64,000 nt of DNA from Halolactibacillus alkaliphilus. GTDB lineage: Bacteria > Bacillota > Bacilli > Bacillales > Amphibacillaceae. This document shows positions 36,312-46,053 of this stretch, in pieces (position 1 is the stretch's first letter; the number at the start of each line of letters is the position of its first letter). The DNA lies in assembly GCF_900115465.1 (NCBI RefSeq), contig NZ_FOWN01000003.1, forward strand, positions 1 through 64,000, in the 5' to 3' direction. The notes below the pieces were generated by a model that saw nothing but the letters and a program-made list of their open reading frames with translations, did no database searches and was not told the DNA's origin. A program made the translations under genes and the position numbers.

Positions 36312-37982
36312 TTAGAACAGACCAATAGCCCCTTGGTCCTCATCAATATCCATTTTTAGAGCTGCCGGCTCTTTAGGGAGCCCTGGCATAGTTAGTACAT
36401 CACCCGTCAGGCAGACAATAAAACCAGCACCGACAGATGGACGGCATTCCCTAATAGTAACGGTGAAATCTTCTGGTCGACCAAGTTTTACAGGGTCATC
36501 TGAAAGAGAATATTGCGTTTTTGCCATACAAACAGCTAAGTGGCCTAAACCTTGTTTTGTTAAGGTATCGAGCTGTTCAAGTGCTTCACTTGAGAATTCT
36601 ACATCTTTAGCACCATAGACTGTTTTGGCGACGATGGTTATTTTTTCTTTCAAACTTTCATCTAGCGAGTAGAGCGGTTTAAAGTTAGCCTTTTCATTCG
36701 CAATCGTTTGGACGACAGCCTTTGCTAAGTCTAAGCCACCTTGACCACCTTGTGCCCATACATCGGTTAAAGCGACTTTAAATTGATGTTTTTCACACCA
36801 CTTTGTTAAAGTAGCAATCTCCGCCTCCGTATCAGCTGTAAACTTATTAATTGCGATCACAAAAGGTACATTAAAAGCCTCAATGGTTTCAGTATGCTTC
36901 TTTAAGTTCTTTAAACCTTCCATCAGTGCTGGGATATTTTCATTACTTAAGTCAGCTTTATCAACACCACCGTGCATTTTTAATGCTCGAATGGTCGCAA
37001 CGATCACAACGATTTTCGGGTCTAAATGAGCTGTACGTGCTTTAATATTTAAGAATTTCTCTGCACCTAAGTCAGCACCAAATCCTGCTTCTGTCACAAC
37101 ATAATCTGTTAATTTCGACGCCATTTTAGTCGCGACAACACTATTACAACCGTGGGCAATGTTCGCAAAAGGCCCCCCATGGATAAAAGCAGGCACACCT
37201 TCTAATGTTTGTACTAAATTAGGCTTAAATGCTTCTTTTAACAGGAGTGTGAGCGCGCCACCAACATTTAAGTCTTTTACTGTGACCGGCTCATTAGACG
37301 TGCTGTAACCAATAATTATGCGATTTAAACGCTCTTTAAGATCTTGATAATTTTCAGCTAGACAGAGAATAGCCATAATCTCAGAGGCAACTGTAATATT
37401 AAACCCGTCCTCACGAGGAATACCTTGTTTAACACCACCTAGGCCGACTACCACTTGCCTAAGCGCTCGATCATTTAAATCAACGACCCGTTTCCAGGTA
37501 ATCCGTCGCTGATCAATCTGCAACGCATTCCCTTGAAAAATATGATTATCGATAAACGCCGATAAAGCATTATTAGCGGCAGTAATCGCATGAATATCAC
37601 CCGTAAAGTGAAGATTGATCTCTTCCATTGGCACAACTTGACTGTAACCACCACCAGCAGCGCCACCTTTAATCCCCATGACTGGACCAAGTGACGGCTC
37701 ACGTAAGCAACATGAAACGGAGTGACCTAATTGTTTCATTGACTGTGCGAGTCCTACTGTCACTGTTGATTTCCCTTCACCTGCAGGTGTAGGATTAATC
37801 GATGTGACTAGAATTAAATTCCCATCCGCATGATCTTTTATGTCATCCATCACTTCAAGTGAAATTTTCGCCTTGTTTTTCCCATATTGTTCTAAATAGT
37901 CTCTGTTTAAGTTTAGCTCATCTGCAATCTCTTCCATCGGTTTCAAGTTACATTGCTTGGCTATCTCTAAATCTGTCAGCAT
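36312..37982 (-). CDS. fhs: Formate-tetrahydrofolate ligase
   Basis: A 556-residue enzyme making 10-formyl-THF from formate, THF and ATP. The P-loop-like [16 protein letters not shown], the preceding LVTSINP, the central [22 protein letters not shown] read in parts, and [23 protein letters not shown] near the end are diagnostic. ATG 37982 follows AGGAGGG; the longer frame adds eight odd residues. Single gene. It supplies one-carbon units, useful in a cell that makes formate by fermentation (inference). Confidence 0.96.
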   Translation of the reverse strand: MLTDLEIAKQCNLKPMEEIADELNLNRDYLEQYGKNKAKISLEVMDDIKDHADGNLILVTSINPTPAGEGKSTVTVGLAQSMKQLGHSVSCCLREPSLGPVMGIKGGAAGGGYSQVVPMEEINLHFTGDIHAITAANNALSAFIDNHIFQGNALQIDQRRITWKRVVDLNDRALRQVVVGLGGVKQGIPREDGFNITVASEIMAILCLAENYQDLKERLNRIIIGYSTSNEPVTVKDLNVGGALTLLLKEAFKPNLVQTLEGVPAFIHGGPFANIAHGCNSVVATKMASKLTDYVVTEAGFGADLGAEKFLNIKARTAHLDPKIVVIVATIRALKMHGGVDKADLSNENIPALMEGLKNLKKHTETIEAFNVPFVIAINKFTADTEAEIATLTKWCEKHQFKVALTDVWAQGGQGGLDLAKAVVQTIANEKANFKPLYSLDESLKEKITIVAKTVYGAKDVEFSSEALEQLDTLTKQGLGHLAVCMAKTQYSLSDDPVKLGRPEDFTVTIRECRPSVGAGFIVCLTGDVLTMPGLPKEPAALKMDIDEDQGAIGLF

Positions 37983-38124
37983 GCATACCCTCCTAAAATC
38001 GTACATTTTTTTATATTTTTAATTAATCATTCGTATTATACCATCATTTTGTTTTATTTTAACTATTAAATATTATATTATTTTTTATTTTACTTATTTG
38101 TGAATGTTCGAACAATTTGTGGGA

Positions 38125-38160
38125 TGAAAAAAGCAAAGGAGTATTAAGCCTTTGCTTTTA
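38125..38160 (-). terminator. Terminator after the aminotransferase
   Basis: On the minus strand AAAAGCAAAGG pairs with CCTTTGCTTTTTT, with the stem starting inside the last codons of the gene. Confidence 0.85.
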
Positions 38161-39316
38161 ATTTATTGACAAACTGTTCAATCCGCACCATCGCTTCGGT
38201 TAGTTGTTTCATTGACGCGGCATAAGAACAACGAATATAACCTTCGCCACTTTCTCCAAACACACTCCCCGGCACGACAGCCACTTTTTCTTCCATAAGT
38301 AACCGTTCGGCAAATTCTGCCGATGTGAGACCTGTTGACTTGACCGATGGAAAGACATAAAACGCACCACCTGGCGTATGGCAACTAAGCCCCATACGCG
38401 TTAGTGCCTTCACAACATAGTTTCGGCGCTGCTTATAACTTTCTTTCATGTAAGCAACTTCTCCCAATCCATTTTCCAACGCTTCGATTGCACCGTATTG
38501 CGCCATCGTAGGGGCTGACATAATCGTATATTGATGAATCTTCAACATTTGACTAATCAACCCTTCAGGTCCACAAACGTAACCTAATCGCCAACCTGTC
38601 ATCGCGAAAGCTTTCGAAAAACCTGAGACAAGCAGCGTACGCTCCTTCATTCCCTCAAGTGAGGCAATGCTTGTATAAGCTTCATCATAGATAAGATCAG
38701 CGTAAATTTCGTCAGAAATAACAAGTAAATCATGCGCTTTGATCACGTCGCTGATCCCCTCTAGATCTTCTTTATCTAACACGGCTCCTGTCGGGTTATT
38801 CGGGCTACAAATCAACACCGCTTTTGTCTTTTTTGTAATAGCTTGTTCGAGCGCGTCTTTCGATAATTTAAATTGATTATGCTCATGCGTATCAACAATA
38901 ACCGGTACTCCTCCTGCAAGCGTAATCGTCGGTACGTATGAAACAAAACTCGGTTCCATGACAATTACCTCATCGCCTGGGTTTAAAATGGATCTAAAAG
39001 CAATGTCAATCGCTTGGGATGCACCGACAGTGACAATGATTTCGTCTTTTGAATCATAATCAACAGAAAACCTTGCCGAAAGAAACTTGGCAATCGACCT
39101 TCTCAGTTGTGGTAATCCCGCATTCGGCGTATAGGCCGTAAAGCCTCTTTCTAACGAATGATAACTCGCCTCAATGACGGACCAAGGTGTGGTAAAGTCT
39201 GGCTCACCGACGCCTAGTGAAATAACACCTTCCATCGACTGCGCTAAGTCAAAGAAACGACGAATCCCTGAGGGTTTCAATGTCTTTATATGTTCTGCTA
39301 TAAATCTCTCACTCAT
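38144..39316 (-). CDS. Class I/II PLP aminotransferase (PatA-like)
   Basis: A 390-residue aspartate-aminotransferase-fold enzyme. Seen: ISLGVGEPDFTTPW, VTVGASQAIDIAFRSI, CSPNNPTGAVL, VISDEIYADLIYD and the PLP lysine in VSGFSKAFAMTGWRLGYVCG. The substrate is probably an aromatic or branched amino acid or N-acetyl-diaminopimelate; this cannot be settled here. The start overlaps the Lrp/AsnC gene by four bases, so the pair is co-translated. Confidence 0.9.
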   Translation of the reverse strand: MSERFIAEHIKTLKPSGIRRFFDLAQSMEGVISLGVGEPDFTTPWSVIEASYHSLERGFTAYTPNAGLPQLRRSIAKFLSARFSVDYDSKDEIIVTVGASQAIDIAFRSILNPGDEVIVMEPSFVSYVPTITLAGGVPVIVDTHEHNQFKLSKDALEQAITKKTKAVLICSPNNPTGAVLDKEDLEGISDVIKAHDLLVISDEIYADLIYDEAYTSIASLEGMKERTLLVSGFSKAFAMTGWRLGYVCGPEGLISQMLKIHQYTIMSAPTMAQYGAIEALENGLGEVAYMKESYKQRRNYVVKALTRMGLSCHTPGGAFYVFPSVKSTGLTSAEFAERLLMEEKVAVVPGSVFGESGEGYIRCSYAASMKQLTEAMVRIEQFVNKLKAKA

Positions 39317-39810
39317 GGTGTCACCATCATCCGCGGATCTTGGTCTTCTTCTTGATTGAAAATAACCCCATCATGCTTGTATTTCTTTAAAATAAAGTGG
39401 GTTACGGTCGACATCACGGAATCAAGTGGTGATAATTTATCCGAAACAAAGCGGCTTATTTCCATCATTGACTGCGCTTCAATTGTAATGGATAAATCAT
39501 AACTTCCACTCATTAAGTACAACGCTTTAACTTCCTTAAAACGATAAATCCGCTCAGCTACTTGATCAAATCCTTTCCCACGTGTTGGCGTGACTTTCAC
39601 TTCAATCATTGCTGTCACAAGTTCTGTATTTAACACTTTGGTCCAATCAATCAATGTTTGATAGCCAAGGATCACCGCTTGGTCTTCTAACGTTTGACGG
39701 ATATTTTTTACTTCATCGATGGATATATCAAGTAAGTCTGCGAGTAATGCATTTGAATACGCCGCGTTTTTTTCAAGTAATCTTAACATTTCTAAAGCTT
39801 TTTCTGTCAT
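39313..39810 (-). CDS. Lrp/AsnC family transcriptional regulator
   Basis: A 165-residue regulator with an N-terminal helix-turn-helix (MLRLLEKNAAYSNALLADLL, DISIDEVKNIRQTLEDQAVI) and a C-terminal RAM domain (TAMIEVKVTPTRGKGFDQVAERI, ALYLMSGSYDLSITIEAQS). It senses amino acids. It is in one operon with the aminotransferase (ATGA overlap), a common pairing in Bacillaceae. ATG 39810 is eight bases after AAGGGGTG. Confidence 0.92.
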   Translation of the reverse strand: MTEKALEMLRLLEKNAAYSNALLADLLDISIDEVKNIRQTLEDQAVILGYQTLIDWTKVLNTELVTAMIEVKVTPTRGKGFDQVAERIYRFKEVKALYLMSGSYDLSITIEAQSMMEISRFVSDKLSPLDSVMSTVTHFILKKYKHDGVIFNQEEDQDPRMMVTP

Positions 39811-39968
39811 TGTAAACACCCCTTAATCTCTCTTTATTGTTAGAGAGGCCTTGTGTAAAATAATCTTAATCTTACTACACTTCATAACGAAGGTAAATAC
39901 TCTTTTTGTCTCGTTTATTTAAAAGTTTTTCGAAAACTCTTACATTTCTTATTTCTCTTTTAATCCGC

Positions 39969-40544
39969 CTATTTGCTAGACTTTTTTTGGACAGTGTCTT
40001 TTAACATAGATTCTGTTTTTATTACATCGTCAATCATGGTCTCTGCCACTTTACGATAGAGTGTGCTCAGCTGAACGAGACTCGCTATTGTATAAAAAGG
40101 CACAAGACTTTCAGGTTCTTCTTTAATTATTTTTGATTCAAGTTGACTTTTAGTCTCTGATACGGTGGTCGCTTGGTCTTTCATTAACTGTACATAGTGA
40201 TCATAGACCGCGTCACGCGCCTACTCATTTAATATGGATGGCGTAATAAGTTCTAAAACCGTTTGAATATCTTGCAAGGAAAGGGCGCCTTTTAGCTGAT
40301 AAATCATTTGAATCAACATAACATGTTCAATTTTGTATTTTTTATTTTCAATCGGTGGGAAAAGTTTGCTTTTAGCATAATTATTTATCATTGTTTTTGT
40401 AAGGATTTTTTCGTTTTCATCCCGCTTTAATGGGGTATATGTTTTATCGAATAATTGCCTTACTTGGTCCATATATAAATCTAAGTCTGGAATCATATGA
40501 CGCTCAATCATCGCTTGGAAATCCTTCTCGTTAGTGTTTATCAT
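39969..40544 (-). pseudogene. DUF1836 gene interrupted by an in-frame amber codon
   Basis: Starting at ATG 40544 behind AGGAGG, the frame encodes a DUF1836 domain (ILTKTMINNYAKSKLFPP, IENKKYKIEHVMLIQMIYQ, GALSLQDIQTVLELI) and meets TAG at 40223-40221. The same frame then stays open for 83 more codons (ARDAVYDHYVQLMKDQ onward) to a stop at 39969. DUF1836 proteins normally continue with a helical tail, so both parts look like one ~191-residue protein. Either the gene is recently broken, the N-terminal domain alone suffices, or TAG is read through. The domain looks like a winged helix/MerR-type DNA-binding fold. Confidence 0.7.
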
Positions 40545-40741
40545 TATCGTCGTCCTCCTACTCATTTGTTAATAGTACGGCAGATAACCTTATGCTAGTG
40601 CACGTACACCAAACAAACCATGTTACTAATCGTTCATTTTATTATAACTAAACCTTTATACATCGTAAAGGTTGACATTTCAAATTAAAAGAGTATTATA
40701 CTAAGTAGTATTGATAACTACATAAGGGAGCTGTGACATTT

Positions 40742-41377
40742 ATGCAAACGTTTTTTCGTGAACCACTCAATAGCTTGACACACTTAATCGGGATCATTTT
40801 AAGCGCCTTAGCTATGATTGCCATGTTAGTAAAGACAAACAGTCAAACAGCAGTGATTTCGGTCATTATTTTCGGTGTTTCTCTCATGCTTTTATACACC
40901 GCTTCTACTGTCTATCACGGCATTAAAGCATCACCAACGGTCATCAGTTGGTTAAGAAAAGTTGATCATGCGATGATTTTCGTCTTAATCGCCGGGACGT
41001 ATACGCCATTTTGCTTAATTCCTTTAAGAGACTCGATTGGGATACCTTTATTGATTACAATATGGACAATTGCGATTAGCGGGATCAGCTTTAAGCTTAT
41101 CTGGTTTAAGTGTCCGCGAATTATTTCTACACTCCTCTATATCGGGATGGGCTGGATTATTGTATTCGTCTTCAGTCCATTACAAGCACACTTGGCAACT
41201 GCCGGTCTTGTTTATTTAACACTCGGTGGTGTGATTTATACATTAGGTGGCATCATTTATGCTATCAAGCCTAAATTTTTAGACTTCAAACATATCGGTT
41301 TTCATGAGATTTTCCACCTATTTATTTTAGCTGGTTCTCTGTGTCATTTTATTGCTGTTTATTTCTACGTCCTTTAA
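40742..41377 (+). CDS. Hemolysin III family membrane protein (YplQ-like)
   Basis: A 211-residue seven-helix protein of the PAQR/HlyIII family. The conserved metal-site residues are in NSLTHLIGIILS, ASTVYHGIKAS, DHAMIFVLIAGTYTPFCL, and HEIFHLFILAGSLCHFIAVY. Bacterial members are probably zinc-dependent membrane hydrolases rather than toxins. ATG 40742 is chosen; GTG 40733 lies too near GGGAG. Confidence 0.9.
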   Translation: MQTFFREPLNSLTHLIGIILSALAMIAMLVKTNSQTAVISVIIFGVSLMLLYTASTVYHGIKASPTVISWLRKVDHAMIFVLIAGTYTPFCLIPLRDSIGIPLLITIWTIAISGISFKLIWFKCPRIISTLLYIGMGWIIVFVFSPLQAHLATAGLVYLTLGGVIYTLGGIIYAIKPKFLDFKHIGFHEIFHLFILAGSLCHFIAVYFYVL

Positions 41378-41438
41378 GCAACATGATAAACACGGTTATT
41401 TTTATTTTAGATTGTCAAATATCATACCCATATAAAAC

Positions 41439-41482
41439 AAAACGCTTAGCTACCCATTTAATGAATAGCTAAGCGTTTTTTA
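41439..41482. terminator. Bidirectional terminator between hemolysin III gene and treR
   Basis: AAAACGCTTAGCTA and TAGCTAAGCGTTTTTT form a perfect stem with T-runs on both strands; the right arm reaches the treR stop codon. Confidence 0.9.
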
Positions 41483-42196
41483 GTGATGACGTCTGGCAAA
41501 ATCGACAAACCGAAAGCGATCCGGTCGGTGACGTGATTCCGTGTACTGAAAAAGCGTTGCGTCATCTAGATAAACGTAATTTTTAATGACGACAATATTA
41601 TGAAAACCCGTTAAATCAAGAGATAATCGGTCTTCTTCTGTCGGGTCTTCTACCGTAATTTCTTTTTTCGCAAAGCTTATAGATAACTTCAGTGTATCTT
41701 CGAGATATTGATAAATTGAATCTTTTGCGATACTTTCCGTTAGTCCTTCTACTTTATTTGATAGAAAATAATCCTTATCTAATATAACACGCTCTCCATT
41801 AATTTCCCGTGTTCGAATAACTTCTGTTACGAGTTGGTCGTCATTTTCTAATAACAATTGCTTTTTTATATGACGAGATGGTTGAGCAGTGTTTAACGTC
41901 AACACATGTGTTTGAACATCTTCACCAAGCTTATTTTGTAGCTCTTTAAAACTAACCAATCCAGAAACCGGGAAATCAAATTTATTACGCGGTAACACAA
42001 CCGACCCTTTTCCGCGCACCTTTTGAATATAACCATTTTGAGACAATAACGTTAGCGCTTTTCTCACCGTCTCTCTTGACGTTTCATATTGCGTTTTAAG
42101 TTCATTTTCACTTGGTAAATAACTGTCCACCGGATGAATTCCATCTTCAATTTGTTCGAGTAAGTCTTGGTAGATTACCAAGTATTTATTTTGCAT
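41480..42196 (-). CDS. treR: Trehalose operon repressor TreR
   Basis: A 238-residue GntR/UTRA regulator. Winged helix: SYLPSENELKTQYETSRETVRKAL, then LSQNGYIQKVRGKGSVV; UTRA domain: KFDFPVSGLVSFKEL through TESRHRPDRFRFVDFARR, which is characteristic of TreR. It releases DNA when trehalose-6-phosphate binds. Last gene of treP-treC-treR; two operators lie at the treP promoter. Three ATGs in tandem; the third fits AAAGGA best. Confidence 0.95.
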   Translation of the reverse strand: MQNKYLVIYQDLLEQIEDGIHPVDSYLPSENELKTQYETSRETVRKALTLLSQNGYIQKVRGKGSVVLPRNKFDFPVSGLVSFKELQNKLGEDVQTHVLTLNTAQPSRHIKKQLLLENDDQLVTEVIRTREINGERVILDKDYFLSNKVEGLTESIAKDSIYQYLEDTLKLSISFAKKEITVEDPTEEDRLSLDLTGFHNIVVIKNYVYLDDATLFQYTESRHRPDRFRFVDFARRHH

Positions 42197-42227
42197 CATC
42201 ATCTTCCTTTAATCACGTTAGTTGAGA

Positions 42228-43892
42228 TCAAGCTTTGATGTGGTACACAACTGATTCATAAGGTCTTAACGCACCCGATGTCACCTGACCTTGTTGGTCA
42301 TCCATATTACTAATCAAAACATCCACTTGGCCATCTAATATGCGCTCATTCACTAAATCATACGAAACCGTGCGATCATAAAAATTATTTAAGACAACCA
42401 GTTGTTCATCATTTATTTCTCTCACATAGGCAAAAATATCAGAATCCTGGGCTAAAATCAAACGGTATTTTCCATCTGTAATAATTGGCGTTGTTTTTCT
42501 TAGCTCAATCAGCGCTTTATAGTGATAAAAAATCGATGTTGGGTCACTTAGCGCTTTTTTAGCATTAATTTCACGATAATTACGACTGACTCCTATCCAT
42601 GGCGTCCCTGTTGTAAAGCCAGCATTTTCACCGTCATGCCATTGCATAGGTGTGCGAGAGTTGTCACGAGACTTTTGCCTTAAAATCGTTAAAACGTCAT
42701 CCGAACTTACACCACGCGCCGTCATTGAGCGGTAAGTATTTAGTGATTCAACATCTCGGTACTCATCAATGGCTTCAAAGTCAGGATTAGTCATCCCAAA
42801 TTCCTCACCTTGATAAATATACGGTGTCCCTTGCATCATATGGATCGTGGTTGCTAGCATTTTTGCGCTGCGCTCACGATAGGTCGTATCGTCTCCAAAG
42901 CGTGAGACAACACGAGGTTGGTCATGATTACACCAAAAAAGCGCATTCCATCCACCACCTGTATGCATGCCGACTTGCCAGTCGGAAAGAATCGTTTTAA
43001 GTTGATCTAAATCAAACGGTGCGTTTGACCACTTCTCACCATTAGGATAGTCTACTTTTAAATGGTGAAAACTAAATGTCATATCTAACTCTTGACGGTC
43101 TGGATTGGTATACTTTACACAGTTATCAATCGAAGTTGATGACATTTCCCCTACGGTGATTAATTCATTCCCTTCAAACACCCGTTGATGCATCTCTTTT
43201 AAATAAGTATGAATTTTCGGTCCATCCGTATAAAACTTCCGTCCATCTGAATCATCTTCAGGAAAGTCTTGATTTTTAGAAATTAAGTTAATCACATCTA
43301 ACCTAAAACCATCAACACCTTTATCCACCCAGAAATTCATCATGTTATAGACGTGTTCACGCACCTCATCATTTTCCCAATTGAGATCTGCTTGCGTTAC
43401 ATCAAATAAGTGTAAATAATACTGGCCCGTAACATCATCATACTGCCAAGCATTGCCCCCAAACTTTGATGCCCAGTTCGTCGGTTCTTGACCGTCTTTA
43501 GAGTCTTTCCAAATATAAAAATCTCGGTAACGGTTATCTTTACTTTTCTTTGACTCAACAAACCACTGATGTTTTGTTGATGTATGGTTCACTACGATAT
43601 CAAAAATGACCTTTAACTCACGCTTATGTGCTTCCTCTAATAAGCGATCAACATCTTCCATTGTTCCGTAGTCTTCAAAAACAGCATAATAGTCACGAAT
43701 ATCGTAACCATTATCTTTTTGTGGTGAATCATAAATGGGCGTCAGCCATAGAACATCCACACCAAGTTCTTTTAAATAATCTAACTTCTCAATAACACCT
43801 TGAATATCTCCTGTTCCTGTCCCTGTCGTATCGTTAAAGCTTTTTGGATAGATTTGATAAACAACTGATGTTTTCCACCATGGTTTATGCAT
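42228..43892 (-). CDS. treC: Trehalose-6-phosphate hydrolase (GH13)
   Basis: A 554-residue alpha-amylase-family enzyme that cuts trehalose-6-phosphate to glucose and glucose-6-phosphate. It opens WWKTSVVYQIYPKSFNDTTG; the nucleophile aspartate is in GFRLDVINLI, the acid glutamate in ITVGEMSSTS, and the third acidic residue in WCNHDQPRVVSRFGD. It lies between treP and treR. The symbol treA is used in Bacillus. ATG 43892 is chosen over the GTG before it. Confidence 0.95.
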   Translation of the reverse strand: MHKPWWKTSVVYQIYPKSFNDTTGTGTGDIQGVIEKLDYLKELGVDVLWLTPIYDSPQKDNGYDIRDYYAVFEDYGTMEDVDRLLEEAHKRELKVIFDIVVNHTSTKHQWFVESKKSKDNRYRDFYIWKDSKDGQEPTNWASKFGGNAWQYDDVTGQYYLHLFDVTQADLNWENDEVREHVYNMMNFWVDKGVDGFRLDVINLISKNQDFPEDDSDGRKFYTDGPKIHTYLKEMHQRVFEGNELITVGEMSSTSIDNCVKYTNPDRQELDMTFSFHHLKVDYPNGEKWSNAPFDLDQLKTILSDWQVGMHTGGGWNALFWCNHDQPRVVSRFGDDTTYRERSAKMLATTIHMMQGTPYIYQGEEFGMTNPDFEAIDEYRDVESLNTYRSMTARGVSSDDVLTILRQKSRDNSRTPMQWHDGENAGFTTGTPWIGVSRNYREINAKKALSDPTSIFYHYKALIELRKTTPIITDGKYRLILAQDSDIFAYVREINDEQLVVLNNFYDRTVSYDLVNERILDGQVDVLISNMDDQQGQVTSGALRPYESVVYHIKA

Positions 43893-43985
43893 CACATTCG
43901 ACCCCTTTTCTATTGGTTACTCTAATGATTGCCTCGTTTTTTCTCTCTATCATTATAGTCTGTTCATTAACTAAGTTAAATGCCT

Positions 43986-44019
43986 AACAACCATTCCGCG
44001 AAAAGGCAGAATGGTTGTT
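43986..44019 (-). terminator. Hairpin between treP and treC
   Basis: AACAACCATTC and GAATGGTTGTT form an 11-base perfect stem without a T-run. It is more likely an mRNA-stabilising or partly terminating element that lowers treC relative to treP. Confidence 0.55.
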
Positions 44020-44028
44020 CCGTTTAAA

Positions 44029-45465
44029 TTATTTACCTAAACGTTCGTATGTTTTCTTACCCATTGGTGACTTTGCTAAAACCATCGTTAATATAATAGG
44101 CACAGCAATCGCAATTGCCATCGCAACAAAGAACATCAACCAGTGGGCTGCTTGAATTGACAAGAATCCTGGAATACCACCAACCCCGATGGAGTTAGCC
44201 ATAACCCCGCTTGCAACAGACACCGTTCCAGCAATCGCCGAACCGATCATTGCCGCTAGGAACGGGAAGCCATACTTTAAATTAATACCAAACATGGCTG
44301 GTTCTGTTACACCTAAGTAACAAGAAATCGCCGCTGGGATAGAGACTTGTTGCTCTTTTTCATCTTTCTTGTGCAAGAAGATAATCGCTACAACAGCAGA
44401 GCCCTGGGCAATATTAGATAAAGCAATCATCGGCCAAAGCATCGTGCCGTCAAATTGACTCATCAGCTGAAGGTCGATCGCATTGGTCATATGGTGGAGA
44501 CCTGTAATGACGAGTGGTGCATATAAGAAACCAAAGACAGAAGCAAATAACCAGCCAAATCCAGATGTTAAACCGTTATAAACAACTGTTGAAATCCAAT
44601 CACCAATCGTCCAACCAATTGGACCGAGCACAACATGAGCGATAATAACAGCTGGAAGTAAAGCAAAGAAGGGCACAAAAATCATTGAAATAACGTTAGG
44701 TATAAATTTACGTAACCATATCTCTAAGTAAGCAAGAACAAAACCAGCTAAAATAGCTGGGATAACTTGAGCTTGGTACCCAATCATATCAACTTGAGCA
44801 AACCCAAAATCCCAAAACGGAATCTCTTCTGCACCGGCAACACCATATGCATTTAGAAGTTGTGGTGATACAAGTGTTAGACCGAGGACTATACCAAGAA
44901 TTTGTGTTGTCCCCATCTTACGCGTAATCGACCAAACAATACCTACCGGTAAGAAGTGGAAGATGGCTTCACCGATTAACCAGAGGAAGTGGTTCGCCCC
45001 TGACCAAAACTGTGATAATTCTACGAGGGCTTGATCACCATTTGGACCAAAGTTAGGTATTTCTCCGATAATGTTTCTAAAACCTAAAATAAGACCCCCA
45101 ACAACTAAAGCTGGAATAAGCGGTGTGAAAATTTCTGCTAAATTAGAAATTAAACGTTGCAATGGATTTAAATTTTGTTTTGCAGCAACTTTGGCATCAT
45201 CTTTTGATGTGTCATCGACACCAGCAATTTTAGTAAACTCATTATAAAACTTTGATACTTCGTTACCAATGATGATTTGGAATTGTCCTGCATTTGTAAA
45301 TGTCCCTTTAACAATAGCCATGTCCTCAATCGCTTTTGCATCTGCTTTGCCTGTATCATTTAATACAAAGCGCATGCGCGTAGCGCAGTGTGTCACAACA
45401 TTAATGTTTTCACTACCGCCGATTAGCTCTAGCAATTCTTTTGACGCTTGTTCATATTGACCCAT
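44029..45465 (-). CDS. treP: PTS trehalose-specific IIBC component
   Basis: A 478-residue fused IIB-IIC permease. IIB (residues ~1-85) has the phosphocysteine in NINVVTHCATRMRFVLND; IIC has about ten helices with TGLHHMTNAIDLQLM and CYLGVTEPAMFGINLKYGFPF, typical of trehalose/sucrose/MurNAc permeases. There is no IIA domain, so phosphate must come from another sugar system, usually the glucose IIA. First gene of the tre operon. Confidence 0.94.
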   Translation of the reverse strand: MGQYEQASKELLELIGGSENINVVTHCATRMRFVLNDTGKADAKAIEDMAIVKGTFTNAGQFQIIIGNEVSKFYNEFTKIAGVDDTSKDDAKVAAKQNLNPLQRLISNLAEIFTPLIPALVVGGLILGFRNIIGEIPNFGPNGDQALVELSQFWSGANHFLWLIGEAIFHFLPVGIVWSITRKMGTTQILGIVLGLTLVSPQLLNAYGVAGAEEIPFWDFGFAQVDMIGYQAQVIPAILAGFVLAYLEIWLRKFIPNVISMIFVPFFALLPAVIIAHVVLGPIGWTIGDWISTVVYNGLTSGFGWLFASVFGFLYAPLVITGLHHMTNAIDLQLMSQFDGTMLWPMIALSNIAQGSAVVAIIFLHKKDEKEQQVSIPAAISCYLGVTEPAMFGINLKYGFPFLAAMIGSAIAGTVSVASGVMANSIGVGGIPGFLSIQAAHWLMFFVAMAIAIAVPIILTMVLAKSPMGKKTYERLGK

Positions 45466-45518
45466 TTCCTTACCCCTCTCTCATAATAAAAATAAACTAA
45501 TAGAATAATTGCTCGTTA

Positions 45519-45580
45519 ACTTGTCTATACAAGATAACTGATTACGCTTACATTGTATCTTGTATAGACAAGTTCGTCAA
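45519..45580 (-). promoter_or_regulatory. treP promoter with two TreR boxes and a cre site
   Basis: Minus strand TTGACG (45580-45575), 17 bases, TACAAT (45557-45552). One palindrome, CTTGTCTATACAAG on the minus strand (45572-45559), fills the spacer; a second, ACTTGTCTATACAAG (45519-45533), lies 20 bases past -10. TGTAAGCGTAATCA (45552-45539) fits the cre consensus at 13 of 14 positions and lies between them. Confidence 0.88.
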
Positions 45581-45596
45581 GGGGTTAGTGGAAATT

Positions 45597-45947
45597 TTAT
45601 TTTTCAATATGCGCTTGATCAAGAAGACCTTCACTGTTGATGACTTCATGAATGACGTCTTCGTACTGTTCTTCCGCTACATCAAATGTAATCACCGTTG
45701 TACGTGGCCGTTCATCCTTTGAGACGTCATAATAAAAGCCAAGATTTGTACCGGATTCAGACACATTAGCTGGTGCAGCGCCTGTTGCTGTCGAACTTGT
45801 TGGTGCTGCAGGCATGACTAAAATCTGATCATCTGTTGCACTTACTTCATCAATGAACACATTTTGTGTTTGATACTTTGCTAACTTCGCTTTAAATGAT
45901 TCCGCCTCACTTTCCGTGTGAAAGAATACTTGTACGTGTCGTGTCAT
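45597..45947 (-). CDS. Uncharacterised 116-residue protein with low-complexity linker
   Basis: The N-terminal ~45 residues (VQVFFHTESEAESFKAKLAKY, NVFIDEVS) look like a small ferredoxin-like/stress-protein strand-helix unit; residues ~50-68 are Ala/Pro/Ser/Thr rich (MPAAPTSSTATGAAPANVS); the last part (GFYYDVSKDERPRTTVITF, AEEQYEDVIHEVI) is again compact and acidic. I do not recognise a family. Good ribosome site AAGGAG. It lies upstream of treP in the same direction, but the tre promoter separates them. Confidence 0.7.
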   Translation of the reverse strand: MTRHVQVFFHTESEAESFKAKLAKYQTQNVFIDEVSATDDQILVMPAAPTSSTATGAAPANVSESGTNLGFYYDVSKDERPRTTVITFDVAEEQYEDVIHEVINSEGLLDQAHIEK

Positions 45948-46010
45948 AAAAAAATCACTCCTTAAAAGTTTGTTACTATAATTTTCCCTAAAGCTTAAAA
46001 TTAAAACACC

Positions 46011-46053
46011 AAAAAAACACGAACAAAAAGTCTACACTTTTCATCCGTGTTTT
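46011..46053 (-). terminator. Terminator after ypjP
   Basis: On the minus strand AAAACACG pairs with CGTGTTTTTTT around a 24-base loop; the stem begins at the ypjP stop codon. Confidence 0.7.

Noticed and set aside
36092-36328. 78-codon plus-strand frame before fhs
   Set aside because: It runs across the fhs terminator and into the fhs coding end, has no ribosome site and a random basic composition.
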